From: Methylophilaceae bacterium
GTDB lineage: Bacteria > Pseudomonadota > Gammaproteobacteria > Burkholderiales > Methylophilaceae
DNA: 64,000 bases
Reading direction: 5' to 3'
Assembly (NCBI GenBank): GCA_006844635.1
Contig: SPJO01000124.1
Location: 18,018-82,017, forward strand
Both the position numbers and the translations under genes were made by a program. This document shows, in pieces, positions 1-9,184 of the stretch. Below the pieces are notes generated by a model, which worked only from the letters and a program-made list of their open reading frames with translations, had not been told where the DNA came from and searched no databases. Position 1 is the first letter of the stretch, and each line of letters begins with the position of its first letter.

Positions 1-581
1 TAGCCGACATTCAACAAACGGTACTCTACCTGGCTGCGTACATGCTGACTCATGAGCCAACCAAACATCAACGTGACAGTGATGAGGCCAAATAAACCAA
101 AAAACCACCAAGCAAATGTCTCAAAATTGGCAAACAAATACCATGCGCTTACACAGGTCACACTAACAATAAAGGCCACCAAGCCCTTAAAAGAAGGTGC
201 CTTCGAGGCCGCTGAAAGTGCAATAACAACCGCCACTACTGATGCTACACGATAAGAACCTGCTTCAGCATCAAAAGGCGCCGCTAGGATGAAAAAAGCA
301 GACCCCCAAGCTAAACCACTCAGGATATGTAAGAAGTGTTGCCTGCGTCTAAAAAACTTGATTTGATAACTTGGCAAATCATGATTGAATTGAAATGAAG
401 TGTAAATAATGTAGATATTAATAAAAAAGATACACAATATCCAAGCAATGATATTTTCTCTCGCTGCAACAAGATAAAAACTAGCAGCAAGATATAAAGC
501 CAATATCAGTGAGCAATAAACAGCAATGCGTGACTGCTGTAAATAGATTTCGAGTAAGCCAAAGTCAATGGCATCCTGCAT
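1..581 (-). CDS. Multi-pass membrane protein, N-terminal part (gene runs off the left edge)
   Basis: The minus strand is open from an ATG at 581 to the window edge, giving about 193 residues. An in-frame GTG at 602 would add seven residues. The translation is very hydrophobic, with roughly five or six membrane segments starting near residue 15 and separated by short basic or polar loops, and it ends in a polar stretch after a GLFGLITVTLMFGWLM-type segment. This layout is common for the membrane sensor part of histidine kinases or GGDEF proteins, but the output domain lies outside the window, so function is not assigned. It starts a few bases after the amiC stop and is probably co-transcribed with tsaE-amiC. 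Neither start has a good ribosome binding site. Confidence 0.6.
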   Translation of the reverse strand, partial: MQDAIDFGLLEIYLQQSRIAVYCSLILALYLAASFYLVAARENIIAWILCIFFINIYIIYTSFQFNHDLPSYQIKFFRRRQHFLHILSGLAWGSAFFILAAPFDAEAGSYRVASVVAVVIALSAASKAPSFKGLVAFIVSVTCVSAWYLFANFETFAWWFFGLFGLITVTLMFGWLMSQHVRSQVEYRLLNVG

Positions 582-605
582 ATTAAGCTTATTGATATTC
601 ACGCC

Positions 606-1856
606 CTAACGCCCGCCCGTATCTACTCGTGCTAACGCAGGGTTTGCCGCAAAATATTTCTTAACGCCAAGTAAAATAGACTTAGCCAATTTTGTTTGGT
701 GGCGACTATTGTTTAGTTTTTTCTCTTCCTGTGGATTACTAATAAATGCTGTTTCTACCAGAATAGACGGAATATCTGATCGCAACACAGCAAACCCCGC
801 TTGCTCCACATGTTTTTTATGCAATCTATTTACTTTACCAACATGACCTAGTACTGCTTTACCCAACTTCAAACTATCATTAATGGTCGCAGCTAGTGTT
901 AAATCGATTAGTGTTTTCGTGAGTAGTGGGTCTTTATTTTTCAAGCTAACACCACCAATAAGATCAGACTGGTTTTCTTTTTTCGCCAAATAACGTGCCG
1001 TCCTACTAGAAGCGCGACCTTCAGACAACACGAATACTGATGAGCCACGTGCTGATGATTTGGTGAATGAATCAGCATGAATCGAAATAAATAAATCAGC
1101 CTTCATCTTACGTGCTTTGATGACCCGTCGTCCTAAAGGCACAAAATAATCTCCATTACGGATCAACACACCGCGCATATTAGGTTCTGCATCAATCTGT
1201 TTTTTTAATTTTTTAGCAATTGCCAAAGTAATATGTTTTTCACGACTGACCTTACCTATCGCCCCTGGATCTTCACCACCATGCCCCGCATCAATTGCAA
1301 CTGTGATGACACGCTTTTTCTTTGGCTTGGTCTTTTTAACTACTTGTTCCGGTTTATCTTTAGTGGCTGGCGGTATAACAGCTGGTTTAGCTTGTTTACC
1401 TTCACCATATTCAAGGTCCTTAAGCATTGCCATTAATGGGTCTTTTAGTGGAATAATGTCTAGTACTAATCGGTGCTTATACTCCCCCGCTGGCTTTAAG
1501 GTGAACACGTTGAAATTCACAGTTTGTTTTAAATCAACAACAACACGCACAACATTCGCTTGATAAGCAGCGATACGTACTTTCTCAATATAAGGGTCTT
1601 CCGCCGCCACCTTCGCAGAAAGCGCATTCAATACGCTATTCAACCTAATATCCTCAATATCTAAAACGATACGCTCGGGATTCTTCAGCGTGAAGGTTTG
1701 GTATTTCAATGGTTGCCCAGACTCAAAAGTCACTCTTGTATAGTCCTCAGCAGGCCAAACACGCGTTGCGGTGACTTCAGCAGTGGATTGCGTTGCAGCA
1801 CTCGCACTTAGGGCGATTAACAATAATACAAATTTTAGAAAAAATGACTTAACCAT
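606..1856 (-). CDS. amiC: N-acetylmuramoyl-L-alanine amidase (AmiC type)
   Basis: This periplasmic zinc amidase cuts the amide bond between N-acetylmuramic acid and the stem peptide to split septal peptidoglycan. Residues 1-20 are a Sec signal peptide ending ASA. An AMIN septum-targeting domain spans about 28-135, followed by a Lys/Pro linker and an Amidase_3 domain from about 183 to the end. Zinc-ligand motifs are visible: DAGHGGEDPG (His near 192), Glu in VSREKH, and ISIHADS. The catalytic-end motif VETAFISNPQEE is also present. At 416 residues the protein is of normal family length. The start has an AAGGA ribosome site. It lies 14 bases after tsaE, the usual tsaE-amiC pairing in proteobacteria. 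Confidence 0.95.
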   Translation of the reverse strand: MVKSFFLKFVLLLIALSASAATQSTAEVTATRVWPAEDYTRVTFESGQPLKYQTFTLKNPERIVLDIEDIRLNSVLNALSAKVAAEDPYIEKVRIAAYQANVVRVVVDLKQTVNFNVFTLKPAGEYKHRLVLDIIPLKDPLMAMLKDLEYGEGKQAKPAVIPPATKDKPEQVVKKTKPKKKRVITVAIDAGHGGEDPGAIGKVSREKHITLAIAKKLKKQIDAEPNMRGVLIRNGDYFVPLGRRVIKARKMKADLFISIHADSFTKSSARGSSVFVLSEGRASSRTARYLAKKENQSDLIGGVSLKNKDPLLTKTLIDLTLAATINDSLKLGKAVLGHVGKVNRLHKKHVEQAGFAVLRSDIPSILVETAFISNPQEEKKLNNSRHQTKLAKSILLGVKKYFAANPALARVDTGGR

Positions 1857-1870
1857 ACATCCTTACACAA

Positions 1871-2311
1871 TTAATAACGCAGCACTGTTAATGTGCGCCC
1901 ATCTGCTTGTTCACTATTATTCAATAAACTTAATTTAACATCAAAACTCGGTGTTGGCAGAATACGTTCAGCTTTTTCTGGCCACTCAACAAGACAAACG
2001 CTGTCTTCATTAAAATACTCATTAAAACCCGCCGCATACCATTCATCCTCATCTATAAATCTATATAAATCAAAATGATAAAGATTAAATCTCGAAACCA
2101 CATAAGGTTCTACTAATGTATACGTTGGGCTTTTCACCTTACCTGCATGACCTAAGCCTTGCAACACACCACGCACAAACGTTGTTTTGCCAGCACCCAA
2201 GTCTCCGTGCATATAGACCACAGCGCCTGCATTTAGTTGTTTAGAAAATTCACGCCCAGCTTGTAAGGTTGCCGCTTCATCAGCTAATTCAAGTGTAAAA
2301 TGCTTATCCAT
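1871..2311 (-). CDS. tsaE: tRNA threonylcarbamoyladenosine biosynthesis ATPase TsaE
   Basis: TsaE is the small P-loop ATPase that works with TsaB and TsaD to place t6A at position 37 of ANN-decoding tRNAs. From the ATG at 2311 the protein has 146 residues, the family's usual length. Walker A GDLGAGKTT lies near residues 36-44, followed by the family motif SPTYTLVEPY and by the HFDLYR and VEWPEKA motifs. The frame stays open further upstream, to 2425, but that extension lies inside queG and has no family similarity, so I chose MDKHFTLE as the start. Its start codon overlaps the divergent queG start in a CATG tetranucleotide. amiC follows downstream. Confidence 0.93.
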   Translation of the reverse strand: MDKHFTLELADEAATLQAGREFSKQLNAGAVVYMHGDLGAGKTTFVRGVLQGLGHAGKVKSPTYTLVEPYVVSRFNLYHFDLYRFIDEDEWYAAGFNEYFNEDSVCLVEWPEKAERILPTPSFDVKLSLLNNSEQADGRTLTVLRY

Positions 2312-3386
2312 GACAGACAATACCCAAAATAGTAACGTTTTTACGGCACTTGCGGCCGACATTAAACGTTGGGGAAACGAGCTGGGTTTTGCTGACATTG
2401 GCATCACCGACGTCGATTTGTCCAAAGCGGAAGCAGCACATCAAGAATGGGTGAAAAAAGGCTTTCATGGTGAGATGGATTATATGGCAAAACACGGCAC
2501 TAAGCGAACACGTCCTACCGAATTGGTGCCAAATACAATCCGCGTGATATCAGCCCGTTTAGATTACCTACCGCCTAAGGCAAAAGATAGCTGGCAAGTA
2601 ATTGATGAAAGCAAACAAGCCTTTATTTCTCGCTATGCGCTTGGCCGCGACTATCATAAGGTCGTCCGTAAAAAGTTACAAAAACTATGCACACAAATAC
2701 AAGAAGCCGTGCACGATGTTGAGTATCGTGTATTCACCGATAGCGCACCAGTTCTAGAAGTAGCGCTGGCTGAGAAGTCAGGCCTAGGCTGGCGTGGGAA
2801 ACACACGCTACTCATCAACAAAGATCATGGCTCTTGGTTTTTTTTGGGTGAAATTTACACAAACCTACCTTTACCCGTTGATACGCCAGCTAGTAATCAT
2901 TGCGGCAGTTGCACTGCCTGTATCGACGTTTGCCCAACAGCAGCCATTACCGCACCCTATGAAGTCGATGCTAGGCGTTGCATTTCTTATCTCACGATTG
3001 AACTAAAACATAGCATTCCAGTGGCATTTCGGCCTTTGATTGGTAACCGTGTTTATGGTTGTGATGATTGCCAGTTAACCTGCCCTTGGAATAAGTTTGC
3101 CGAAACTAGCCAAGAAGCAGATTTTCATGTTCGTCACGGACTTGATGATATTAGCTTGGTTGACTGTATGAGTTGGTCGGAGGAAACGTTCAAACAAAAA
3201 ATGGCTGGTAGTGCTATTTATCGTATCGGCTATGAGCAATGGCTACGCAATATCGCAGTAGGTCTCGGCAACGCACCGAGCAAGCCCGACGTGATTCAAG
3301 CGCTAAAAAAACGCAGAAACCAAGCCAGCACACTGGTCAAAGAACATATCGACTGGGCACTAGCACAACATCAAGCGTCTGCTTAA
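2310..3386 (+). CDS. queG: Epoxyqueuosine reductase QueG
   Basis: QueG catalyses the last step of queuosine synthesis, reducing epoxyqueuosine in tRNA anticodon position 34 with cobalamin and iron-sulfur clusters. The N-terminus (IKRWGNELGFADIGITD) matches the family. Two ferredoxin-type cluster motifs are present: CGSCTACIDVCPT near residue 198 and CDDCQLTCPWN near residue 251. The 358-residue length is normal. The start codon shares two bases with that of tsaE on the opposite strand, and no clear ribosome binding site precedes it. Together with queD at 21.7 kb it shows that the organism makes queuosine. It converges with the diguanylate cyclase gene, 8 bases apart. Confidence 0.96.
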   Translation: MTDNTQNSNVFTALAADIKRWGNELGFADIGITDVDLSKAEAAHQEWVKKGFHGEMDYMAKHGTKRTRPTELVPNTIRVISARLDYLPPKAKDSWQVIDESKQAFISRYALGRDYHKVVRKKLQKLCTQIQEAVHDVEYRVFTDSAPVLEVALAEKSGLGWRGKHTLLINKDHGSWFFLGEIYTNLPLPVDTPASNHCGSCTACIDVCPTAAITAPYEVDARRCISYLTIELKHSIPVAFRPLIGNRVYGCDDCQLTCPWNKFAETSQEADFHVRHGLDDISLVDCMSWSEETFKQKMAGSAIYRIGYEQWLRNIAVGLGNAPSKPDVIQALKKRRNQASTLVKEHIDWALAQHQASA

Positions 3387-3394
3387 ATGAGTAG

Positions 3395-5116
3395 CTATGC
3401 CGCTTTCGCTTTTTGGACAAGCTGATTTCCAGCTACCCTAAACTGATTTCTACCACCCTCTTTCGCTATGTAAAGTGCCTCATCAGCTGCTTTAATGAGC
3501 TCTGATTGCGTTTTGCCATGTTGAGGGTACATCGCAATACCCATCGAGATGGTAATTTGCCCCAAAGACTGGCTATGTAGTTGCAATTCTAAATCACGTG
3601 TCGCTTCTAACAGCACCTGCGCTCGTTTCGCCGCTGATTGTTGATCAATTTCGTTCAGCACTAAAGTAAACTCTTCACCACCATACCGACAACTAATATC
3701 TTCACCGCGCACCATACTCGCGAGTAAATGACCAAACTTTTTAATCACATAATCTCCAGCGTCATGCCCGTAGGTATCATTGAACACTTTAAAATGGTCA
3801 ATATCAATCATCATAACGGCCATCTCACTCTTCTTACGTTCTGCACGAGTCAACTCTCGTGAGAAAGAGTCGTCCAGATAGCGTCTGTTATATAGCGTCG
3901 TTAATGGGTCACGAATCGCTTGCTGTTCTAATTTCACTCTTAAATTCAGATTAGAAATTGTGAGGCAAAGTTGCTCAGTAATCGTATAAATCTTATTTTG
4001 GAAAGAACTGCTATTAAAGGTTTCTTCGTTGGCCCCAATATGTAACGCGCCAAGCGAAACACCTTGTGATTGCAATAATACACACTGAACGGCATCTCCA
4101 TCTTCAATATCTAAATGGTTGCAGCTAATCTCCATGCCATGGTTTTTAGACAGGTGCACCCCACCTCGCCGGAAACCCCAACAATCTCTTGGCTGGAAAC
4201 GTTCATCCCCTGGCCATGTAGCTCCCCAAGTAGCAATCACCTCAATCGTATCTAAGGAAGGGGGAGAAACTGCCAGCGCACCAAAGGTATGCTCGCCAAA
4301 TAAATGGCCACACATACTTGAAATAATACCGACTAATTCATCGCGGGATTCACATGTCGTCAACGCTTGACTAAACTTCTGAATCAATTCACTATTTTCA
4401 GACTGTTTATTCAAGCAATCTAATGTTTTCTGTTGCTCACCAAGCAATTGACGCTCTCGTTTAATATGCTGATAAACGTAGTAGTTAACACCTAAAAAAA
4501 CGACGAACACTACAAAGATGATCCGCATGAGTTCATCATGCAATATAGCCAAATCTTTATCAAAAATAGATGTTGGTGTGGCAATCCGGATATAGCCAGA
4601 AAAGTTATCTCCCTCGTAACGTTTTGCAACATACATTAATTCTTTATCAATTGTGCTGCTGTGCCGAATAGACTGCCCTGCTTTGAACAAAGTCGCACTA
4701 AGGACTTCAGGCCGATCAGCATGCGTCTCCATGGTATGCACCTCGCTCACACCCAACCATGAATCCGCTAGGACTTTTCCAGCGTCACTTATCACCGTAA
4801 TTCGGAAATCCTGATTCCCGCCAATACCACTGATAAATTGATTGACACTGACTGGCGTAGGTTTAATCGCTAGTTTTTCTAGTGTATGTGCAATGGTGTC
4901 CGCCTGAGCGCTTAAGTCTTTAATCTCAAGCTCGTGCATCCACCCTTCTGTTTGCTGCTCTAAGTAACTGGTAAATGAAAGAAGCACCGCAACAGAGCAT
5001 AGGAAAACAGCCGTTAGAATGCTAATTTGCTTATACTTATTAAGTAGGCTCCAAATACTGTTAAGCTTCAACAGTTTCAAGCTATTTTTTTTATTTTGTA
5101 ATGTCATCGATTGCAA
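3395..5116 (-). CDS. Membrane diguanylate cyclase (TM-sensor-TM-GAF-GGDEF)
   Basis: This 573-residue inner-membrane protein should make cyclic di-GMP. A first membrane helix lies near residues 30-50 and a second near 195-215, framing a periplasmic sensor loop of about 145 residues. A GAF-like region covers about 230-390, and a GGDEF domain covers about 405-560. The active-site loop reads GGEEF near residue 477. An RGED inhibitory I-site sits exactly five residues before it, so product inhibition is expected. The metal and substrate motif DIDHFKVFNDTYGH is intact. Several in-frame methionines are possible starts; the first is used. The sensed signal is unknown, and the gene stands alone between queG and pgi. 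Confidence 0.9.
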   Translation of the reverse strand: MQSMTLQNKKNSLKLLKLNSIWSLLNKYKQISILTAVFLCSVAVLLSFTSYLEQQTEGWMHELEIKDLSAQADTIAHTLEKLAIKPTPVSVNQFISGIGGNQDFRITVISDAGKVLADSWLGVSEVHTMETHADRPEVLSATLFKAGQSIRHSSTIDKELMYVAKRYEGDNFSGYIRIATPTSIFDKDLAILHDELMRIIFVVFVVFLGVNYYVYQHIKRERQLLGEQQKTLDCLNKQSENSELIQKFSQALTTCESRDELVGIISSMCGHLFGEHTFGALAVSPPSLDTIEVIATWGATWPGDERFQPRDCWGFRRGGVHLSKNHGMEISCNHLDIEDGDAVQCVLLQSQGVSLGALHIGANEETFNSSSFQNKIYTITEQLCLTISNLNLRVKLEQQAIRDPLTTLYNRRYLDDSFSRELTRAERKKSEMAVMMIDIDHFKVFNDTYGHDAGDYVIKKFGHLLASMVRGEDISCRYGGEEFTLVLNEIDQQSAAKRAQVLLEATRDLELQLHSQSLGQITISMGIAMYPQHGKTQSELIKAADEALYIAKEGGRNQFRVAGNQLVQKAKAA

Positions 5117-5433
5117 CTCTATTCAGTGGTTAGTAACTTGATTACGGCAAAAAAAGTAGTAACTTGAATATTGAAAGTTGCTTACAACTCACCGTAAAAA
5201 AATAGCAAAAAAAGGAAAGCAGCCATTCACGCAAGGCTTAGGTTTGTCTCAAGTCAAGAAAATGACATATATGGTCATAATCAACCGCTTAAATAAAGGA
5301 ATTGGTTATAGTTTTGCTATAATAAGTGTCGAAATAAGGTTTTTATGAGTTTTGTACTCTTTTGTAACAGCAATAACTTAATTCATAATTAAAATAAATT
5401 ATTTACATTCATTAGAAAAAAATAGATCAATAA
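5117..5433. other. Gene-free stretch between the diguanylate cyclase gene and pgi
   Basis: No convincing coding region is seen here. The segment carries a direct repeat of the 11-mer TAGTAACTTGA (5131-5141 and 5157-5167). It also carries the inverted repeat ATGAC-N7-GTCAT (5262-5278) and, further right, an extended -10 promoter reading toward pgi. The first part presumably holds the promoter of the leftward diguanylate cyclase gene. Confidence 0.6.
5316..5323 (+). promoter_or_regulatory. Probable extended -10 promoter of pgi
   Basis: The sequence TGCTATAAT contains a perfect -10 hexamer (5318-5323) with the TGN extension that can substitute for a good -35 element. No good -35 hexamer is found at 16-18 bp. 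The distance to the pgi start is about 110 bases. The inverted repeat ATGAC-N7-GTCAT lies 40-56 bp upstream and could be an operator. Confidence 0.5.
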
Positions 5434-7089
5434 ATGGCAAGATTAACCCAACACCCTAGCTGGAAAGCATTATCAGAACACCAAGCCGCAATACTCCCGC
5501 AACAAATGCGAGATTTATTTGCAGCAGACCCAGAAAGATTTAATAAATTCAGCATCACGCTCGATGATTTATTACTGGACTATTCAAAACACCGCATCAC
5601 TGAAGAAACCCTAACTTTACTGTTACAAATCGCGCGTGAAGCAAAAGTTGAAGATTGGCGAGAACGCATGTTCTCAGGTGAAAAAATCAACATCACCGAA
5701 GACCGCGCAGTATTACATACCGCCTTACGTAACCGCAGCAACACACCCGTCTTGGTAGATGGAATTGATGTCATGCCAGAGGTAAATGCGGTACTTGCAC
5801 AAATGCGCACATTCTCAGAGAAGGTGCGGAGTGGCGAATGGAAAGGCTTTACTGGCAAACGTATCACCGATATTGTCAATATCGGTATTGGTGGCTCGGA
5901 CTTAGGGCCTGTCATGGTTTGCGATGCATTGAAGCCCTATGCTAGTCCAGACTTGAATGTACACTTTGTCTCCAACATTGATGGCGCGCACTTAAACCGC
6001 GCATTAGAGCAATGCGATGCTGAAACAACGCTATTCATCGTTGCCTCTAAAACATTCACGACACAAGAAACCATGACCAATGCACACTCTGCAAGAACTT
6101 GGTTTCTAAACGCTGCAAAAGATGAACAACACGTTGCCAAGCACTTTGTCGCTTTGTCGACCAATGCCAAAGCCGTATCAGCCTTTGGCATTCACGAAGA
6201 TCAAATGTTTGCTTTCTGGGACTGGGTCGGTGGCCGTTACTCATTATGGTCAGCGATTGGCTTGTCTATCGCACTATATGTTGGTATGGATAATTTTGAA
6301 GCACTATTGGCCGGTGGCCATGAAATGGACAACCACTTCAGAACCGCGCCATTAGAAGAAAACATGCCTATTCTATTAGCATTGATTGGCATTTGGTATA
6401 ACAACTTCTTCCATGCGGATACGCATGCAATCCTACCGTACGATCAAAGTCTATCGCGCTTTGCTGCCTACCTGCAGCAAGCAGACATGGAGAGTAACGG
6501 TAAATTTGTTTGTCGTGATGGCACACGCGTACACTACAAAACAGGCCCAGTCATCTGGGGTGAAGCAGGCACTAATGGGCAACATGCGTTTTACCAATTG
6601 ATTCACCAAGGTACGCCAATTGTCCCAGCAGACTTTTTAATGCCTGTACATAGTCACCACAAAGTGGGTACAAACGGACATGAGCACCATAAAATCTTAT
6701 TGGCTAATTTCTTAGCGCAAACACAAGCTTTGATGCTAGGCAAGACGAAAGAAGAAGCGAGAGCTGAACTTGAACAACAAGGCTTATCAGGCGACGCATT
6801 AGAGAAGCTACTGCCACATAAAGTGTTCGAAGGTAACCGCCCGACAACCTCTATTATGTTTGATAAATTGACGCCAAATACACTTGGCAAACTCATTGCC
6901 CTTTATGAGCATAAAATTTTCGTTCAAGGCATTATCTGGGACATTAATAGCTACGACCAATGGGGTGTGGAGTATGGTAAACAGATTGCAAGCCAAATTC
7001 TACCGCAGCTTATTAGCGATGAAGATGTCACCAATTATGATAGTTCAACCAACGGGCTGATTAACTACACCAAGCACAAAGGCTTGTAA
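5434..7089 (+). CDS. pgi: Glucose-6-phosphate isomerase
   Basis: This cytosolic enzyme interconverts fructose 6-phosphate and glucose 6-phosphate. In RuMP-cycle methylotrophs it feeds fructose 6-phosphate from formaldehyde fixation into the oxidative branch via 6-phosphogluconate. The 551 residues are full length. Family motifs are clear: [12 protein letters not shown] in the sugar-phosphate site, [16 protein letters not shown] (PGI signature 1), the catalytic region [15 protein letters not shown], and the C-terminal signature with [10 protein letters not shown]. The ATG at 5434 matches the family N-terminus although no Shine-Dalgarno sequence is evident. A bidirectional terminator follows. 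The other RuMP genes lie about 48 kb away in this window. Confidence 0.97.
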   Translation: MARLTQHPSWKALSEHQAAILPQQMRDLFAADPERFNKFSITLDDLLLDYSKHRITEETLTLLLQIAREAKVEDWRERMFSGEKINITEDRAVLHTALRNRSNTPVLVDGIDVMPEVNAVLAQMRTFSEKVRSGEWKGFTGKRITDIVNIGIGGSDLGPVMVCDALKPYASPDLNVHFVSNIDGAHLNRALEQCDAETTLFIVASKTFTTQETMTNAHSARTWFLNAAKDEQHVAKHFVALSTNAKAVSAFGIHEDQMFAFWDWVGGRYSLWSAIGLSIALYVGMDNFEALLAGGHEMDNHFRTAPLEENMPILLALIGIWYNNFFHADTHAILPYDQSLSRFAAYLQQADMESNGKFVCRDGTRVHYKTGPVIWGEAGTNGQHAFYQLIHQGTPIVPADFLMPVHSHHKVGTNGHEHHKILLANFLAQTQALMLGKTKEEARAELEQQGLSGDALEKLLPHKVFEGNRPTTSIMFDKLTPNTLGKLIALYEHKIFVQGIIWDINSYDQWGVEYGKQIASQILPQLISDEDVTNYDSSTNGLINYTKHKGL

Positions 7090-7102
7090 AACAGACGCTC
7101 TT

Positions 7103-7143
7103 CATCAACAAAAAAGCTGGCAATGCCAGCTTTTTTGTTGATG
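7103..7143. terminator. Bidirectional intrinsic terminator between pgi and the sppA-type gene
   Basis: A long inverted repeat has the core AGCTGGC-N2-GCCAGCT flanked by A6 and T6 tracts and by CATCAAC/GTTGATG. It lies between two convergent genes and can terminate both. Confidence 0.85.
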
Positions 7144-7158
7144 ATCACATTGCTCCGG

Positions 7159-8118
7159 TTAACGCAATGTTGGCCCTTGAGAAGCCACATCTAAACCAAC
7201 ATGCTTAGCAATGCTCGCACCTAACTGTTTAGCAAAGCGATCCGCAAAGCTTTCTTGATAGGTGAAATCAACTATTTTCTCTTGTTTAACCACCTCTCTC
7301 GCCACATAACTAGCACTACCAAAAGCATCTGCTAAACCCAGCTTAATGCTTTTTTCACCACTCCAAAATAAACCGCTAAATGTATCCTCGTTTTCTTTTA
7401 AACGGTCGCCACGTCCCTCACGCACCACCGTTTTAAATTGCTCATGAATTTCATTTAACATCGATTGCGCAAAAGCAGTGTGCTCTGGGTTAACTGGTGA
7501 AAATGGATCTAACATGGCTTTATTCTTACCTGCTGTTAACAAGCGGCGTTCTACGCCCAGCTTTTCCATTGTGCCTGTAAAACCATAGCCATTCATCAAG
7601 ACACCAATTGAGCCAACGATACTGGCTTGATCAACATAAATTTTATCGGCAGCAGCGGCAATATAATAGCCACCAGACGCGCAAATATCTTGCACCACCG
7701 CATACACAGGGATTTCAGGATGCAGTTTTTTATAGCGCTGCACTTCATTATTAATCATGCCCGCTTGCACAGGGCTCCCGCCAGGACTATTAATGCGTAA
7801 AATAACACCTTTGGTGCCTTTATCTTCATAGGCATCTTTTAAGCTACTGGCAACCGCATCAGCATTCACTTCCCCGCCTGCTTGAATCACGCCAGCAATA
7901 TCGATTAAGGCTGTATGTTCAGTGGAAATAGCGGCGCCGTCTTTCACAAGCCAGCCGACAGCATAAGCCAATAGCGTAAATAAATATAAAAACATCAGCA
8001 GCTTAAAAAAGATGCCCCAGCGCCTTGCGGTTTTTTGTTCTTTTAAACTAGACATCGCTAGCTTCTCAATCATATCTTTTTGCCAAGCGTTATCTTGTGC
8101 TCTTGTATCTTCTGCCAT
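7159..8118 (-). CDS. sppA: Signal peptide peptidase SppA, short (S49) form
   Basis: This membrane-anchored serine protease of family S49 is expected to degrade released signal peptides. The protein has 319 residues, the 36-kDa half-length form rather than the duplicated E. coli form. A cytoplasmic N-terminus precedes a single membrane helix near residues 40-60, followed by the protease domain. The nucleophile lies in CASGGYYIAAAADK (Ser near 147), and the general-base Lys lies in the AGKNKAML segment. LRINSPGGSP and GSIGVLM are also conserved. AGGAAG precedes the ATG. It is the last gene of a leftward run with rluC, the HAD phosphatase and the Rieske protein, a common betaproteobacterial order. 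Confidence 0.93.
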   Translation of the reverse strand: MAEDTRAQDNAWQKDMIEKLAMSSLKEQKTARRWGIFFKLLMFLYLFTLLAYAVGWLVKDGAAISTEHTALIDIAGVIQAGGEVNADAVASSLKDAYEDKGTKGVILRINSPGGSPVQAGMINNEVQRYKKLHPEIPVYAVVQDICASGGYYIAAAADKIYVDQASIVGSIGVLMNGYGFTGTMEKLGVERRLLTAGKNKAMLDPFSPVNPEHTAFAQSMLNEIHEQFKTVVREGRGDRLKENEDTFSGLFWSGEKSIKLGLADAFGSASYVAREVVKQEKIVDFTYQESFADRFAKQLGASIAKHVGLDVASQGPTLR

Positions 8119-8158
8119 GATGCTTCCTGTGATTACTCTCTTTAAATTATTATTTGAT

Positions 8159-8509
8159 TCAATCTTTTTCTAGGTGAATGATAATCCGTTCACCCTCTTC
8201 TGTCACGGCCAAAGCTTGCAATTGTTTGCCCTTGCAAGGTCCATAGACACAATGACCTGTATTAGGTTCATAATGTGCGCCATGCGTTGCGCAAATTAAA
8301 AAATCTCGGTCCACCGTAAAAAACTCACCCTCGTTCCAGTCTAACTCGACTGGCATATGGGCACATTGATTCACATAAGCATACACTTGGTTTTGATAAC
8401 GTATGGCAAAGCCAGTTGCGTGTTCACCTAGTTGCGGAATATCAAAGCGTAGCCCTGTTGATTTCTCTTGTAAGTCTGCACTATTCAGCTGAATCGTTTT
8501 ATTAGGCAT
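8159..8509 (-). CDS. Rieske [2Fe-2S] protein
   Basis: This is a soluble 116-residue single-domain Rieske ferredoxin. The cluster ligands are in NQCAHMP (CxH) and ICATHGAHY (CxxH), spaced as in Rieske-type ferredoxins. No membrane segment or signal peptide is seen, so it should act in the cytoplasm as an electron carrier or redox accessory. The physiological partner is not known for this conserved rluC/HAD/SppA-linked family. Its start overlaps the end of the upstream HAD gene by 8 bases, which suggests translational coupling. Confidence 0.9.
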   Translation of the reverse strand: MPNKTIQLNSADLQEKSTGLRFDIPQLGEHATGFAIRYQNQVYAYVNQCAHMPVELDWNEGEFFTVDRDFLICATHGAHYEPNTGHCVYGPCKGKQLQALAVTEEGERIIIHLEKD

Positions 8510-9158
8510 TGTTCAACAACCAATCACTTAATTCACTAAACTGCTTAAAAATACCTTTAGGATCCAAGGCTAGTAGTTTCTCACTACTGTGCGCACCATA
8601 CGTCACTGCCAATGCTTGCACGCCAGCATTTTTCGCCATTTGCATATCATAGGTGCTATCTCCAATCATCAATGTTCGTTCTGGCGTGACAACACAGTAA
8701 TCCATCAATTCATCCAGCATCTGTGGATGTGGTTTAGAAAAGCACTCATCAACAGTACGTGTTGTCTGAAAGTAATTCGCAATACCAGAGCGCTCTAATG
8801 CCATATTAAGACCACGTCGTCCTTTACCCGTTGCAACAGCTTGTTTATGGCCTCGACGACTGAGCTCTGCAATCAATGCCGTGGCACCATCAAACAATGG
8901 AATGGTTTGCTCGCCAGCAAAATAGTTTTTCCGATACTGCAACGCTAATGCTTGTGCTTGCTCAGCAGAAATATCGCCGAACAATACGTTAATTGATTGG
9001 CTTAAACCCAAACCAATCACATTTCTCGCTTCTGTTAATGCCAACTTAGGCAAACCAACCTGCTCTGCCGCACGAACAAGTGCGGCCGCTATCATGCCCG
9101 TGGAGTCAGCCAAGGTGCCATCCCAATCCCAGACAATCAAATCAAATTGTTTTTTCAT
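8502..9158 (-). CDS. HAD-superfamily phosphatase (phosphoglycolate phosphatase-like)
   Basis: This is a 218-residue haloacid-dehalogenase hydrolase of subfamily IA. Motif I DWDGTLADS carries the nucleophilic Asp. Motif II lies in VATGKGRRG, with Lys in the FSKPHPQML region, and motif III is IGDSTYDMQMAKNAG. It resembles Gph phosphoglycolate phosphatases and the Gph-like proteins regularly found next to rluC. Substrate specificity cannot be read from the sequence, so gph is not asserted. It starts 26 bases after the rluC stop and overlaps the Rieske gene. Confidence 0.9.
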   Translation of the reverse strand: MKKQFDLIVWDWDGTLADSTGMIAAALVRAAEQVGLPKLALTEARNVIGLGLSQSINVLFGDISAEQAQALALQYRKNYFAGEQTIPLFDGATALIAELSRRGHKQAVATGKGRRGLNMALERSGIANYFQTTRTVDECFSKPHPQMLDELMDYCVVTPERTLMIGDSTYDMQMAKNAGVQALAVTYGAHSSEKLLALDPKGIFKQFSELSDWLLNNA

Positions 9159-9184
9159 TTATCTTTCATCACCTTTAAAACAAC

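Noticed and set aside
52..255. 67-codon plus-strand frame at the left edge
   Set aside because: It lies opposite the better minus-strand frame encoding a hydrophobic membrane protein and has no coding character of its own.
1233..1563. Overlapping plus-strand frames inside amiC
   Set aside because: Shadows of the amiC coding sequence; no start signals or family match.
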